DNA of 64,000 nucleotides, from positions 62,001 to 126,000 of the forward strand of contig JASANH010001213.1 of the NCBI GenBank assembly GCA_030248295.1, in the 5' to 3' direction. The notes under the pieces were generated by a model that saw nothing but the letters and a program-made list of their open reading frames with translations, made no database searches and was not told where the DNA came from. This DNA comes from Mesodorylaimus sp. YZB2_4 (taxonomy: Eukaryota; Nematoda; Enoplea; Dorylaimida; Dorylaimidae). Positions 21,771-31,841 of this stretch are shown piece by piece (position 1 is the first letter of the stretch; each line of letters begins with the position of its first letter). Made by a program: the position numbers and the translations under genes.

Positions 21771-24700
21771 ATGCATAATTTATTCTCAACATCTCAACAT
21801 CCACGGGGGAGGCTGTGCTCTGTTCAGGAAGAAATAAGTATGTCCATCGTAGCCCAGGTATCAGTAGACACCTTACCGCTGGCAATCGACAACCCTAGAC
21901 CTGATTCGGCGGCAAGCCAAGCAGACCAGCCCTGCCAGGCTGGGGATGATCCAACCTCCAAACAACCAACAGTGCGTAAATACCTCGAGCGAATTCCTAT
22001 CGTTGGTATTTATAATTTACTTCACGCTAATAATAGCAATGAGCAACGTATCTGGGCACTAATTCTGGTCCTGGCAACTGCAGGAACCCTATCTTACTGT
22101 TTGCCGACTTTAATCAAGTTCTGCAGTTTCGAGATCGTTGTCGATGTGCAACATCCGGTAGAGCCCAGACCCCCTTTCCCAGTCATATATGTGTGTTTAT
22201 CAGATGGATTAAACGGGACTTATTTGCGTCAAGCATTTGATAGAGTTAAGCCCAAACTGCTGACAGATGGCCGTTTGCAAATGATCGCTAAACGGCTTCA
22301 CATGACAGTCGATGAGCTGATTCGAGCGACCATCGCGTACATTAGCATCTCACCAGACCATGACTTATCCTGGGCGAAAAGGATGTCCTGGGGTTTCAAC
22401 GAAGTCGTTTACAAAGCCATTCAAGCTTATGGTCAATCGTGGACTAGTGTGAGCTCGTTGTACGAGGAGAGCATGTACAAATGTGATCATGTCTTAAGAA
22501 AATGCGAGCTGAATGGAAAGGAATTCCCTTGCTGCCCTGAAGGAAACCGAGGCTATGATGCTGGAATGCAAGAATGTTATGCAATAAATGTGAGTCTTGC
22601 AGATGTAACTTTGGACATGCAATACTGCACCTTGGTCAAGGAGCTTATGAATAACCGGGCATTCAAGTGAGGATCTAAGATAACGTTAGTCATCTTCTTT
22701 TAGCTAACATCAAAATTCGGAAACGGAAGAGAAAAATTTGCAGTGGCTGATCGCAACAAGTTATCAATCGAGACATTGATCGATCCAAGATACATGCTGC
22801 CTGGGCATGAGCTAGCTTCGTTACGCTTAACTGTGGGTGGTCTAATCACTGGTTTCGGCGAAGTCACCAATGTTCCTGTTGGAACCAGAGCTTATGTTCA
22901 TGTGAGCAGCAGACGACGACACCTTCTTTACGATTGCTTGGAACGATACAAATACACTCCGCAAAACCATCGACATTTGGCCAACGACTTGGAAAGGTAA
23001 ATGTGGAACATGAGTTTCAGCGATTTTCATGCTTCATTTTGACGTCTTTTCTACAGTCAGAGCTACCACCTACAATCTGGCTGGGATGAGACAGGTTCCC
23101 AAACTTCTGAAACCCTTCTGAAATTTCAGAACCTTTGCTCCCGTTATAATGCCGATAGCAACAATAAAAATGTAGATGCTGGTCTGGCGACCTAGCGGCG
23201 CTAAAGCTATGCCATAGGGTAATAAAACAGATCTGCTGACCATATGAAACGTGATAGCTTCACTGCAGTATATGCGCAGATACATCATTTCTTTGAGAGG
23301 AGTCTAAGCGATACTTGTAGTACGGCCGGCTACCAGACCGGTCACCGGCCTCGTGGCCTGGTGGATTGGCGTCTGCCTCTTGCGCCAGGTGCGCAGTTAC
23401 GGGCGAGTGTTCGACTCGCGGGCCGGTAAATCATTTGGTGTAAAATGTGTCCCTTCACCCTCGAGTGCGCATAAGCGTTTGGTGATGTGGTAAAACATGA
23501 ACATGAACATGAGTACACTCGAAATTCGATCTTAATCTAAAATAGGTACCCGATCAGTCATCTCATTTATTAATTTTCAGATTTTTCAAAGAAATGGAAG
23601 ACCCGGAAAAATATAGCGTCCAAAAATGCACTTTTGCTCGCATGATTGAGACGCTATGGCATGTTTGCGGCTGCGTCATTCACTACGATAATCTGCGCCC
23701 GAACGACACCTCGGTTTGCACACCCGCGCATTTATTCATTTGCTATCATAGCGCATTCCAAAGCGACGTCAAAGTTCCCGAGAGCAGTGGTCAGAAGAAG
23801 GACATGGTATATGACTATAACATATGTCAAATGCGGTATCTGGGAAATTACCCCGGGTATTCCCTTCCTAAAAGGCTCATTCGAGGTTCACGGCCGGATC
23901 AGGCGGGGCTTTTTCGGATCGGGTCATGTTAAATACCTGTAATTTATTTCAGCAATCGCATCAACATTTTTCGAAAGATTGCTCCTCATGATAAACATGC
24001 AGTAGCATAGTACCATGGTACGGTATCTATTATCATTGAGCAATGGCACAAGCAGGGCACCGCTCAAGGCTTTGCCACACTGCTTATCGTGAATCTACTT
24101 TACAATCTGATAAAGTAAAGAAGATCCATGCTGCTTCAATGATGCAGCCGCTGGGTCGAACTTCACAAAATCAAAAATGGTAATTTGTTTCTGGGTGCGA
24201 AAGAAAGCTCTCTGCAAAATATTAGATCTGTCAACTGGTCAGGGCCTAAAGTCCCAAACCTGAAAGCGCCTAAAGCCCCAAACCCGAAAACTGCGATCCA
24301 AACGGATGGGATGCGATCCGATCCGGCCGTGATTCGAGATTTGTCTGAAGACCGCTTTTGCACCAGAAGTTTTCATTCGTACGTGCTGTACATACTGTCG
24401 AGGGACAGAAGCCAAACGATTAGATTATCTCTACAGGGTTAGACTCATCAGCTTGCAGTAGTCCAGTCCGGAACGCCGTCATGTAGAGGTGCTCCAAGGG
24501 GAGCCGCGGGTAGGGAAACTGTCGTGTACATAGCTGGTCCACTGCCTTGCTAAGGCTTGACTGCTGACTGAACAAAGGAAAAGACAAAATACTCAGGAAA
24601 ACCCAGTACATGGAGACCTTACTTTGTCAAAAAGTTTCAGGAGGGGCTTATACGAGGAGACATAACAGAAAGTGCATTACTATGGCTAACTATTATCACA

Positions 24701-25137
24701 GTACATTGCCTATGTATTGATAGGATCTCGCTAATTTCCGGGATTTACTGACAAAATAGACACCCAGCCAGCTAACTTCCCTGGTCAATTTCACTTCTCT
24801 CTTTTAGTTTATTGATCTGAAAAGTAGTGGCGCCGAGTGCTTGCCACTGTGCGACACCTGGTATTACGACGCTGCAGTAACGTCTGCCCCGCTGGGAGGC
24901 CAAGCAGGCAACTCGTCAGTTTTAATATCAAATCAAGTCATTTTTACAATCGATCCAGATTATCGACATGAAGTCGACGTCCTTAAACTTGATCTGATTT
25001 CGTTCTTCGCAACCTTAGGCGATGGTCTAAGTTTACTCCTTGGCTTGTCTTTAGTTACATTTATTCAAGCCGTTTACTGGGGAGTAGCTGCCGTTTTACT
25101 GAAGCGCAAGTTTGCAGTGGTAGGCGCATCAAATTAG
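21771..25137 (+). CDS. DEG/ENaC-type sodium channel, four exons
   Basis: Exons are about 21771-22666, 22704 or 22730 to 22996, 23581-23806 and 24808-25137. The product is about 550-570 aa depending on start (ATG 21771 or 21840). The cytoplasmic N-terminus is followed by TM1 (RIWALILVLATAGTLSYCLP), a large Cys-rich ectodomain (C-x5-S...WHVCGCVIHYDNLRP...C), AECLPLCDTWYY, and TM2 with the Gly-x-Ser filter in GDGLSLLLGLSLVTFI. These are the hallmarks of degenerin/epithelial Na+ channel subunits, which act as trimers in the plasma membrane. The usual HG before TM1 is HA here. The exon 1-2 junction does not join in frame with canonical sites; 22730 restores frame but with a poor acceptor. Introns 2 and 3 hold a SINE and repeats. 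Confidence 0.8.
23347..23512 (+). mobile_element. SINE-A copy inside DEG/ENaC intron 2
   Basis: Nearly identical to 9555-9717: head GGCCTCGTGGCCTGGTGG, B box GTGTTCGACTCGC, body AAAATGTGTCCCTTCACC, and a tail of three ATGAAC units. It is the best-preserved full copy here and is inserted in the sense orientation of the host gene. Confidence 0.8.
23885..24335. repeat. GGATC repeat pieces and TIR-element fragment in DEG/ENaC intron 3
   Basis: CACGGCCGGATC at 23889 (+) and its reverse GATCCGGCCGTG at 24318-24329 belong to the GGATC repeat family. At 24193-24245 there is a match (AAAGCTCT, TGCAAAATATTAGA, CTGGTCAG) to an arm of the 55.1-kb TIR element. Confidence 0.5.
24467..24560 (+). mobile_element. 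SINE-B fragment
   Basis: A short body segment (GGTGCTCCAAGGGGAG and AGCTGGTCC blocks) within DEG/ENaC intron 3. Confidence 0.45.
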
Positions 25138-26155
25138 GAGCAGCTTACCTTCAATGTCTCCCTGATCCCAAATTGAAAATGTTTTGGCAATTACTGCCTT
25201 GTAACTTAGCGTTGTTTGAGTCCAATGTCACGCATGCTCGTCATGTTTCTAGCATATTGGTAGGTTTGGTAGCATATGGATATCAGTGTAGGATCTACAA
25301 TCTAGCAAACGGCTGGATAAACTGGATAACCGGATACCAGTTGGCCGACCATGCTAAAAATGTGTACTCCCGTAGCCTCTCAAACTCAATGCTTTAGTGT
25401 ATACAGCAGAATAATACATTTTCGCGCTCTTCGTACATGTTTATTTGGCGGTATAATATTGACAGCATAATATCAACGTTTGGACAGTATAATATCAACT
25501 GAATGAATGGTTTATGCTCAAGTTCTGCTTGGTTTGGTCGCGTATTTTTACTGTTTACTCATCTTTTCTGCGCCTCGTCCGACAGAGCTTTTATGTCGTA
25601 GAAAGCACTCCATTTTCTGGGTTATTCACCTGACATGAAAAGATATGTTGTCTGCTTTATTTGTATTTTCAAAACAGTAAATACTTTTGGCTACCTTGTA
25701 CATTTTTTAGGGAATCGATCAAAGCTATAATATGACATGTAAAATGGTAGCTGATGATAACCATAGCCTGGATATTGGTCCATATGAAGCCCTCGTGCCC
25801 GGTAGGACATCGCAGTGGGAGAGAGTAATCTATGCTCTCCCCTGGCTAAGAGACGTCAATTCTCGGGTTGGTGCTCTCAGCCGCAGATATAGTCGGAAGA
25901 CCTATCTGCCCCAGTTGAAGTTTCGTCCCGTCGACTTCGGTCAGCAGCCCCACTGCTACCTTGGCTTGGTTATATTGGGGTCACGGACCTTGTGGCCATC
26001 CAATAGTGGTGTGAGTTACCGTCGAATCACTGGGTGCGCCCACGTTCGTCACGGTCTAGAGCGTTTAGTACCAACATCTAGACCTCGGGACCTCGATTAG
26101 CCACCGAGGAGGCAAGCCGAGGTCTAGGTGCTGGTCTGTCGATGGGAGGAATATA
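25138..26155. other. Intergenic
   Basis: No gene supported. Bases 25796-25850 resemble an arm of the hairpin repeat that follows (GAGAGAGTAATC, GCTCTCCCCTGG), so the element family may have more than one copy here. Confidence 0.45.
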
Positions 26156-26303
26156 ACTCTCGTGCCTGGTAGACCATGGCGAATGGAACAGAGTAATCGA
26201 TGCTCTCCCCTGATAAATCAGCCAGCAAAGGTTGAAGGCCTCCAGCCAGGGGAGAGTATCGAACACTCTCTCTCACTCGCCATGGCCTGCCAGGCACGAG
26301 AGT
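26156..26303. repeat. Imperfect 57-bp inverted repeat (foldback element)
   Basis: Arms 26156-26212 and 26247-26303 match at 48 of 57 positions and flank a 34-bp loop. They begin ACTCTCGTGCCTGG and end GCTCTCCCCTG. Related single arms occur at about 25.8 and 44.9 kb. No ORF; a MITE or foldback remnant. Confidence 0.65.
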
Positions 26304-27491
26304 CACACATACAACACTAACATCTGAAATCTGACGCCTACAGCTCAAGTCTCTTGACAGCCTGTTACCTATTTGGGCTTCACCTCCATCTTCATATCGT
26401 ATAGTTACAGTTAACCGCTAAGCTCTGATTTTGCAGTATACATTGTTCATTCTTATGTCAGTAGCTAGAACACTGACGTAGGCTAGCGAGTTAGCGAGGT
26501 AGGGGTGTAGGTGAGTTTTGGCAGGGCTTATTCACTCATAAATGTAGCGGCCGAGTAAGACGGTTCCTCACACTGAGCACAAATCCCAATTCATTGCTCT
26601 ATCCTAAACTGATTCACACATCCATGTACTGTCAATTCTTTTGAGAGCACTTGACTGACCCTTGAGTCATGTTAGCAAAGCTTTATATATTCGTCGACCG
26701 TTTATGAAATGCTGTGGCCGCTATGACTGTTTATGGAGGCTTTTCACGTTTTCATTTCGACATTTCTAAATTGCGCTCTGAACCTGTGTATGTTTTTCTG
26801 TGTCTTGTGCTCCTCGAGCGCATGTACTCGCTTGAGCGATGAGTAAAATGTGAGTATGTGAGTGAGTGAGTTTTCTCCCACTCCACCCCACTGATTTTCT
26901 TTTAATTCCGCCCCGCCACCTACTGTAGAGGTCACATTTTGACATTTTGAGACATAGCTATCGGCTCATCCGCGTATTCAAAGCCAACCAGTTTTTTTCA
27001 CTAAAAACCATGCTTACTCGTCGTCAGAGACCCCTGGTGCAGGCGCCGCCGTCCTCAAAGGCATTGCAACATGCAATCTTCAGCACTATATTATGTACAT
27101 TGCGCTTCTTTACCTTGATCGATCAAAAAGCGATCGATCGAATTTTTAATCCCGTTGTTCAATGCCTACTGTACTTATTAAAATTAGAGCAATTTATCCC
27201 TGCCCTCTCAAAGCGGCAAGGGTCCCAGCGATTTTGGAAGGCCTAGAAAGTCTTCCCATTTTCCATTTCAAGAAAAGCGAAATGACTCAAAGTTCGAAGA
27301 ATTTGTGTTGCTCATGAACGAGATGCAAACATTTACGGCATACCAATGGTATGGAGGCAGCGCTGTTTTACCAAGTTAGCATATCCGTTCCAGAATAGTA
27401 AAAACAGGGTTCGTCATTGTAGCTTATTCTTTTGACCTATGAAACATTTGAGATAAGAATTTTATTTCATAGCGAGAGCGAGCAAGGATGA
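26304..27491. other. Intergenic, no gene seen
   Basis: AT-rich DNA with short unsupported ORFs. Confidence 0.5.
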
Positions 27492-27540
27492 TTTATAAGC
27501 GGGCTTAGTCTTGTTTTCGCCTGCGCATTTGTCAGATCAG
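27492..27540 (+). promoter_or_regulatory. TATA box and initiator for the 27.6-kb gene
   Basis: TTTATAAG at 27492-27499 in the context TATAAGCGGGC, with GTCAGATC about 38 bp on. The first ATG of the gene follows at 27569. The context matches the TATA boxes at 10.5 and 57.2 kb. Confidence 0.5.
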
Positions 27541-27568
27541 AGCAGCTTTGTGCGAGGCACCATCAGAC

Positions 27569-28780
27569 ATGCTGCAACTCAACCATCTTGGCGAACCACC
27601 ACCTTACACTCCATTTCACAATGGCCCGACCCTTCAAGCCACACGCCCAGCAGTACCGCCATCACCTTTGCCCACTGGTCATCCCTCTGAAGTAGGCCCA
27701 TCATCCGATGCCGATTCGAAAAGCGTTAAGAAATGGTGGTCCGAAATGTTAGCTTTTGGTCAGTTGATTACGTCAGGCATCATTTTACTGTTTGGGACGG
27801 TATCGTTATCTTTGGCCAAAGCTATCGAGTGCATGGAGCCTTGCACATCGGGCGCGAATATCTGGGTGCCTATCTTATGTCTGGTAGCTGGGCTTTTGCG
27901 ACTGAGGATGCTGAACAGCAATAAACGCCTCATGTTGCTGTCCCAAGTCCTCATGTGTTCCGTGAGTGTGTTCGCATATGCGACGCTAATCATCTCGTCT
28001 TGCATGTGCATATTCACGGCTGCTTATCCAGCCTTGTCTACCAACAGGTATCACGCCACTGCAGCGGCGGCGGCTTTGGCATTCGAGGTGTTCATTACTG
28101 CAATGGCTCTTGGAGGTGGTAAGTGCCACCGGTTTTCAGAGATTTTATAATTTTTTATAGGTTGGGTCCGTGCCGGCCTCTTTTCTCCATGACCCAACTC
28201 ATTTTATCTAGTCGACCAGCTCTCACGGCAGCTTCCCTCTGACATCTAAACTAGGAGCATCTTTGCGAGGGCGTCCTGTGCCAGCACCAGCGCCCCTGGA
28301 TTACAGCGGGCTAGAAGGGAAGGCTCTCCCAGACTGATTCTCTGCTCGTTCGCCGACGGAACAGGCGTGAGTCGCCTGAAGCCAGGTGTGCCAGACCAGC
28401 GATGGACTTACGAATTCGATGTTGAACACTAGTTCCCACTCACCTCAGATAGTGAGAACGGGCTGACTACACTGTAAACTGCCATTCCCCGTAAACTGCC
28501 ATGCCGAATAGAACTGCGGTCTCCCCGTCAAGCAATGCCTCAACCGACTGATCAATCAATACCAGCTTGTCTTTAAGGTGTGGCTGGCCTCGTGTCACTT
28601 GGTTACATGGCGTGCGATTCGTGTACGAAGCGTGTGAAAATATCAGCAGTTGTCTACGTCCCCTCGATAAGTGCAGCGATTGGCGGTGGCGTCCCAAATG
28701 ACAATATCGGTGCGTTATCTGATTCTGGATTACAGGCAAGATATTTCGTATTTATGCACTTGCTGGCCCCTCAATTATAA
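27569..28780 (+). CDS. Four-TM (MS4A-like) membrane protein with PPPY motif
   Basis: Two exons. Exon 1 (27569-28118) begins MLQLNHLGEPPPYTPFHN. It has a Pro-rich cytoplasmic head with a PPPY motif near residue 10 and three and a half hydrophobic helices (MLAFGQLITSGIILLFG; WVPILCLVAG; LMCSVSVFAYATLIIS; AAAAALAFEVFITAMALGG). Exon 2 (28578-28780) starts after CTTTAAG, joins in phase 1 and completes helix four (GVAGLVSLGYMAC), ending LLAPQL. The layout resembles MS4A/CD20-type four-TM proteins. PPPY near the N-terminus could bind NEDD4-type WW domains. A SINE-B copy lies in the intron. The end may lie earlier if a donor at about 28707 is used. Confidence 0.65.
28150..28465 (-). mobile_element. 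SINE-B copy within the intron of the four-TM PPPY gene
   Basis: Reverse copy: tail side TTTTATAGGTTGGG at 28155, then blocks equivalent to CTCTCACGGCAGC, GAGGGCGTCCTG and GTGAGTCGCC. Diverged from the 8.3-kb copy. The insertion leaves both splice sites intact. Confidence 0.55.
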
Positions 28781-29572
28781 GGCCCGGGTCAGGGCCAATG
28801 AAAATTGTATAAGCCCCCTAATTTACACGCCTATTCCAGTCGCGTTGTCCTCTTTTACTTTTATGATTAGACAAATCAGTTTTTGAGAGGTCTGGCACCC
28901 CCCACCAGCTGAGAAATATTAGACACCTCCTTCTTCTATTGCAGATAGGTGATTAGAAAACAAGAGGAAAACGACTAAATTTTCAGGTAGTTTTATTGCC
29001 TGTAACAAACGCAGCTGGGACGCATCAACAAGTTGCTCTTCAAGCGGTGCAAATCGATTGAAGACAGAAATGAACAATGGCAACTGTGATACGTAAATGG
29101 CTAGCCTTTTCACAGTTTTATCATTTTAAGTGGCTGCTTGAATGAATATGCAAATGTAACACCGGCATTGATTACAGTGTCATTGACTCCAAATGAAGCT
29201 GCGCTGGTCGGCATTTGCAAAACTGATTTTGTCATATGCCTGGCATGAGAGGGACCGTAAGCAAAAGACAGTTTGGAAGTTGGAGGATTCTAGACACTTA
29301 CAAAGCCACTAACTCTGACCCAAATTTAATAGCTATAGCACTAGTCTTGCCGAAAGCATCGGGATCCTTGTTGTCTCTCCAATGCATTGCGGCCACCGTA
29401 AAATGCGATGGATACAGGCAAAAGCAGCTGGAAATCCCCTGCGTGATCGCCGATTAGTTACGGATAAGAAGATGTTTCCTGTAACCTACTTTACACTTGC
29501 TACTTTGGATCGCGATGCTGTCAATTTCATTACTGGCATTATTTCCTCTCGTATTGATGCAAGCTGGTCGTC
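28781..29572. other. Intergenic
   Basis: No supported gene. A signal-peptide-like reading (MLSISLLALFPLVLMQAG) starts at 29515 in a different frame from the lectin, and overlaps its start. Confidence 0.4.
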
Positions 29573-30952
29573 ATGTCGCCTCTCTCTGCTCCAGGTTTCG
29601 TCGTGATCCTGTTGATCACTGCAGTTCAGTCGCTGCAATGCCCGAACAGCAGCGAAGACGCTGTCGAGATCAATGGCACGTTCATCTTCGTCTGGAGGGA
29701 TATAATTCCTAAACTAAATAAATCAGTAGCGGCCGCGGCATGCGAAAATTTGACGGACACGCGCGTTTGGCGCCTAATTGAGTTGGCCGAAAAAGATAAG
29801 CTCAACCATTTCGCCAGAGCCCTGCTCCAAGGTCACCGATCTGCTGACTCGAGTTCGGTATTTTGGTTGGGGCTAGTCCTGAAAGAAGAAAGCAACTATA
29901 CGGAAGAACCAGCGAACTGGTACTGGATTTCGGACCTCTCGATGTTGAGTTCCACGTTTGAACTAGACGAAGTGCCGTGGGGCCAACAACAGCCGAACTC
30001 CACAAACGAAACGAAATCTTGCGCGACAGCAAAGACCGCAAGCGGGTTCGAATGGAATCCTGAGGCTTGTGACGACGGCCTGGCGGACACTCTGGTGTGC
30101 GAATGGTTGACGAACGATACCATGATCGATGCTGGAGTAACATCAAGAGAACCAATAACTTCCGGCATGTTGGAAACCAGTGCAGCGAATTCATCGATGC
30201 AGAACATAAAAGGGCTAGCAAAATCAGAACTGAAACCAATTAAAGACGACTCTTAACTCCTGTCGACTGGATTGGGACTTGGTGTCTTCTTCGGGATTCT
30301 GCTCATTTGCGCTGCCATTGGTGCCGGGATGTGCATTGTGCGACGACACAGGCAAAACAAAGCCGGTCATCCTTCAACCGCGGCACCCTCTATATAAACT
30401 CTCGTCCTGGTAGTTCCCGCCGCGCACTTTCCGAAAGAGACTGGGGACTACGAAATGGTGCAGCCGAATCTCTCTCTCATCGTGCAGGACATAATCAAAA
30501 ACGAAGAGAAAGCGCGCACACATGCAGTGATATCGAAGTATCGCAAAGCTGCTCCGTCGCGATCTCACCCCTCGGGCCCGCGCTCGTTGGATTCTCGACC
30601 ATCGACTGAAGAGACGCATGGAAGGCCTCGTCTATCGAAAGCTCAAGTTTTTGAAGAAAGCTCTCGTCACCTCTCGCGACGTCGATCCAAGTCCCAGTCT
30701 GGCTCGGGTGATGGTGAGTGTCGCCCATCGGAAACTATGGCTTCGAAGTCTCCTTCGCCAAAGCATCATCGCCCATCGAAGCATCGCCCGTCGAAGACCC
30801 GCGAATCGAATAACCGCAAGTCGAAGATTCGCAAGTTGAGGAGCCGCTCGTCGAAGAACCGCAAATCCTAGACCCGCGAGTCGAAGGCCCGCAAATCGAA
30901 GGTTCGTTACTCTAAACCGCAAAGGAAAATAAAAGCTGAGAGCTTTCAATGA
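29573..30952 (+). CDS. C-type lectin with in-frame stop before its membrane anchor
   Basis: The ORF 29573-30256 (227 aa) starts with a signal peptide (MSPLSAPGFVVILLITAVQS) and a C-type lectin domain: ACENL..., VFWLGLVL, NWYWISDL, VPWGQQQPN, SCATA, EACDDGLADTLVCEW. The calcium-site EPN/QPD and WND motifs are only partly present (QPN). A Ser/Thr-rich stalk ends at TAA 30254. The same frame continues at once with a transmembrane helix (GLGVFFGILLICAAIGAGMC) and basic tail RRHRQNK to a second TAA (30392). Beyond that a basic Ser/Arg/Lys-rich stretch with SKxR repeats runs to TAG 30869 and TGA 30950. No AG acceptor lies between the first stop and the TM. It is either a secreted lectin with decayed anchor, a readthrough-controlled gene, or a nonsense-bearing pseudogene. 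Confidence 0.65.
30775..30912 (+). repeat. Degenerate tandem repeat, about 15-bp unit
   Basis: Repeats of a TCGAAGNNCCGCAAG-type unit encode SKxRxS-like peptides. The repeat runs through the TAG at 30869 without change of frame. An AATAAA signal lies at 30927, so the end of this tract is probably 3' UTR. Confidence 0.6.
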
Positions 30953-31841
30953 CTAAACATTTTTAAAAAATGTTCTGTTCGGTGCACTGTCTGTGAATCT
31001 TTTCAAATCGAGTAAAGTGTATTAGCATTGTTAGGTTGAAAACTGACATTGGACAAACCGCTTGAACATCTAGACACAGCTGGAGATTTTTGTTTCCTTG
31101 GTACTACGAGAAACGAATTCAGGGAGACGACGGCGACTGGTACGAATGATACAGTATTTCTGAGATGGGTAACGAGGATGCGTACTGTTTTCTTCGAATA
31201 GCTTTCTTCAAATATTTCTTCAATGGGTAACAAGTTACATTGTACACAGATACGGTACACATTAGATTCACACGTTTACAGCGTTTACAGTGCTCACTGG
31301 TTTTTCCTAAAAAAAGACGCAAGCTCTCAATGTTTTTGCCTTTACAGTATCGTTTGTTTTTCTTAGATCTCAGTCCCCACTTCATATTGTACGCAGCCCC
31401 ACCTCAGATTCTCTGGATCTCCGAAGACAAGGAACTTTTTTGATTATATGAAACTATTGTATCACTCGCTTGGGGCCCATGCCGTCCTGCTGATTAGCAC
31501 TTGGAAAATTAAAAAGCAAAATGACCCGCAGGAAAATGTATTCTCGTGTGGAGCCTTTAATGCCCTGAAGGCGCCCGCCTTTTTGCTGACTTTGGCTTGA
31601 AGTCAATAAAACGGATTTTGAAGATGTACCCGTAAGGCTCATAATATAATGAGATATTTCGAATGTGAAGACAAATCCTCTGCTCTTTAGTATTAGTAGA
31701 TTTTCTCTAAACGAAACGCGCTACGGTATAACAAGGTAAAAGCCGGAAATAAGCTCGCATTGGCAAGCCGCCTTCTTTGACAGGACCCATCCGGACTCAC
31801 TCTCTCTTTTGGACAATATTCTACTAAGATACGGAGCAGAA
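30953..31841. other. Intergenic
   Basis: A Lys-rich 88-aa ORF at 31119-31385 (-), MKWGLRSKKNKRYCKGK..., is possible but has no motif or supporting context. Nothing else seen. Confidence 0.4.

Noticed and set aside
25732..26100. 122-aa ORF
   Set aside because: Overlaps an arm of the foldback repeat family; no protein features.
30307..30609. ORF in another frame over the lectin tail
   Set aside because: The lectin frame has the coherent TM and repeat structure; this frame is a shadow.
31119..31385. 88-aa Lys-rich minus-strand ORF
   Set aside because: ATG-initiated but with no motif, splice context or neighbour relation; mentioned only as a possibility.
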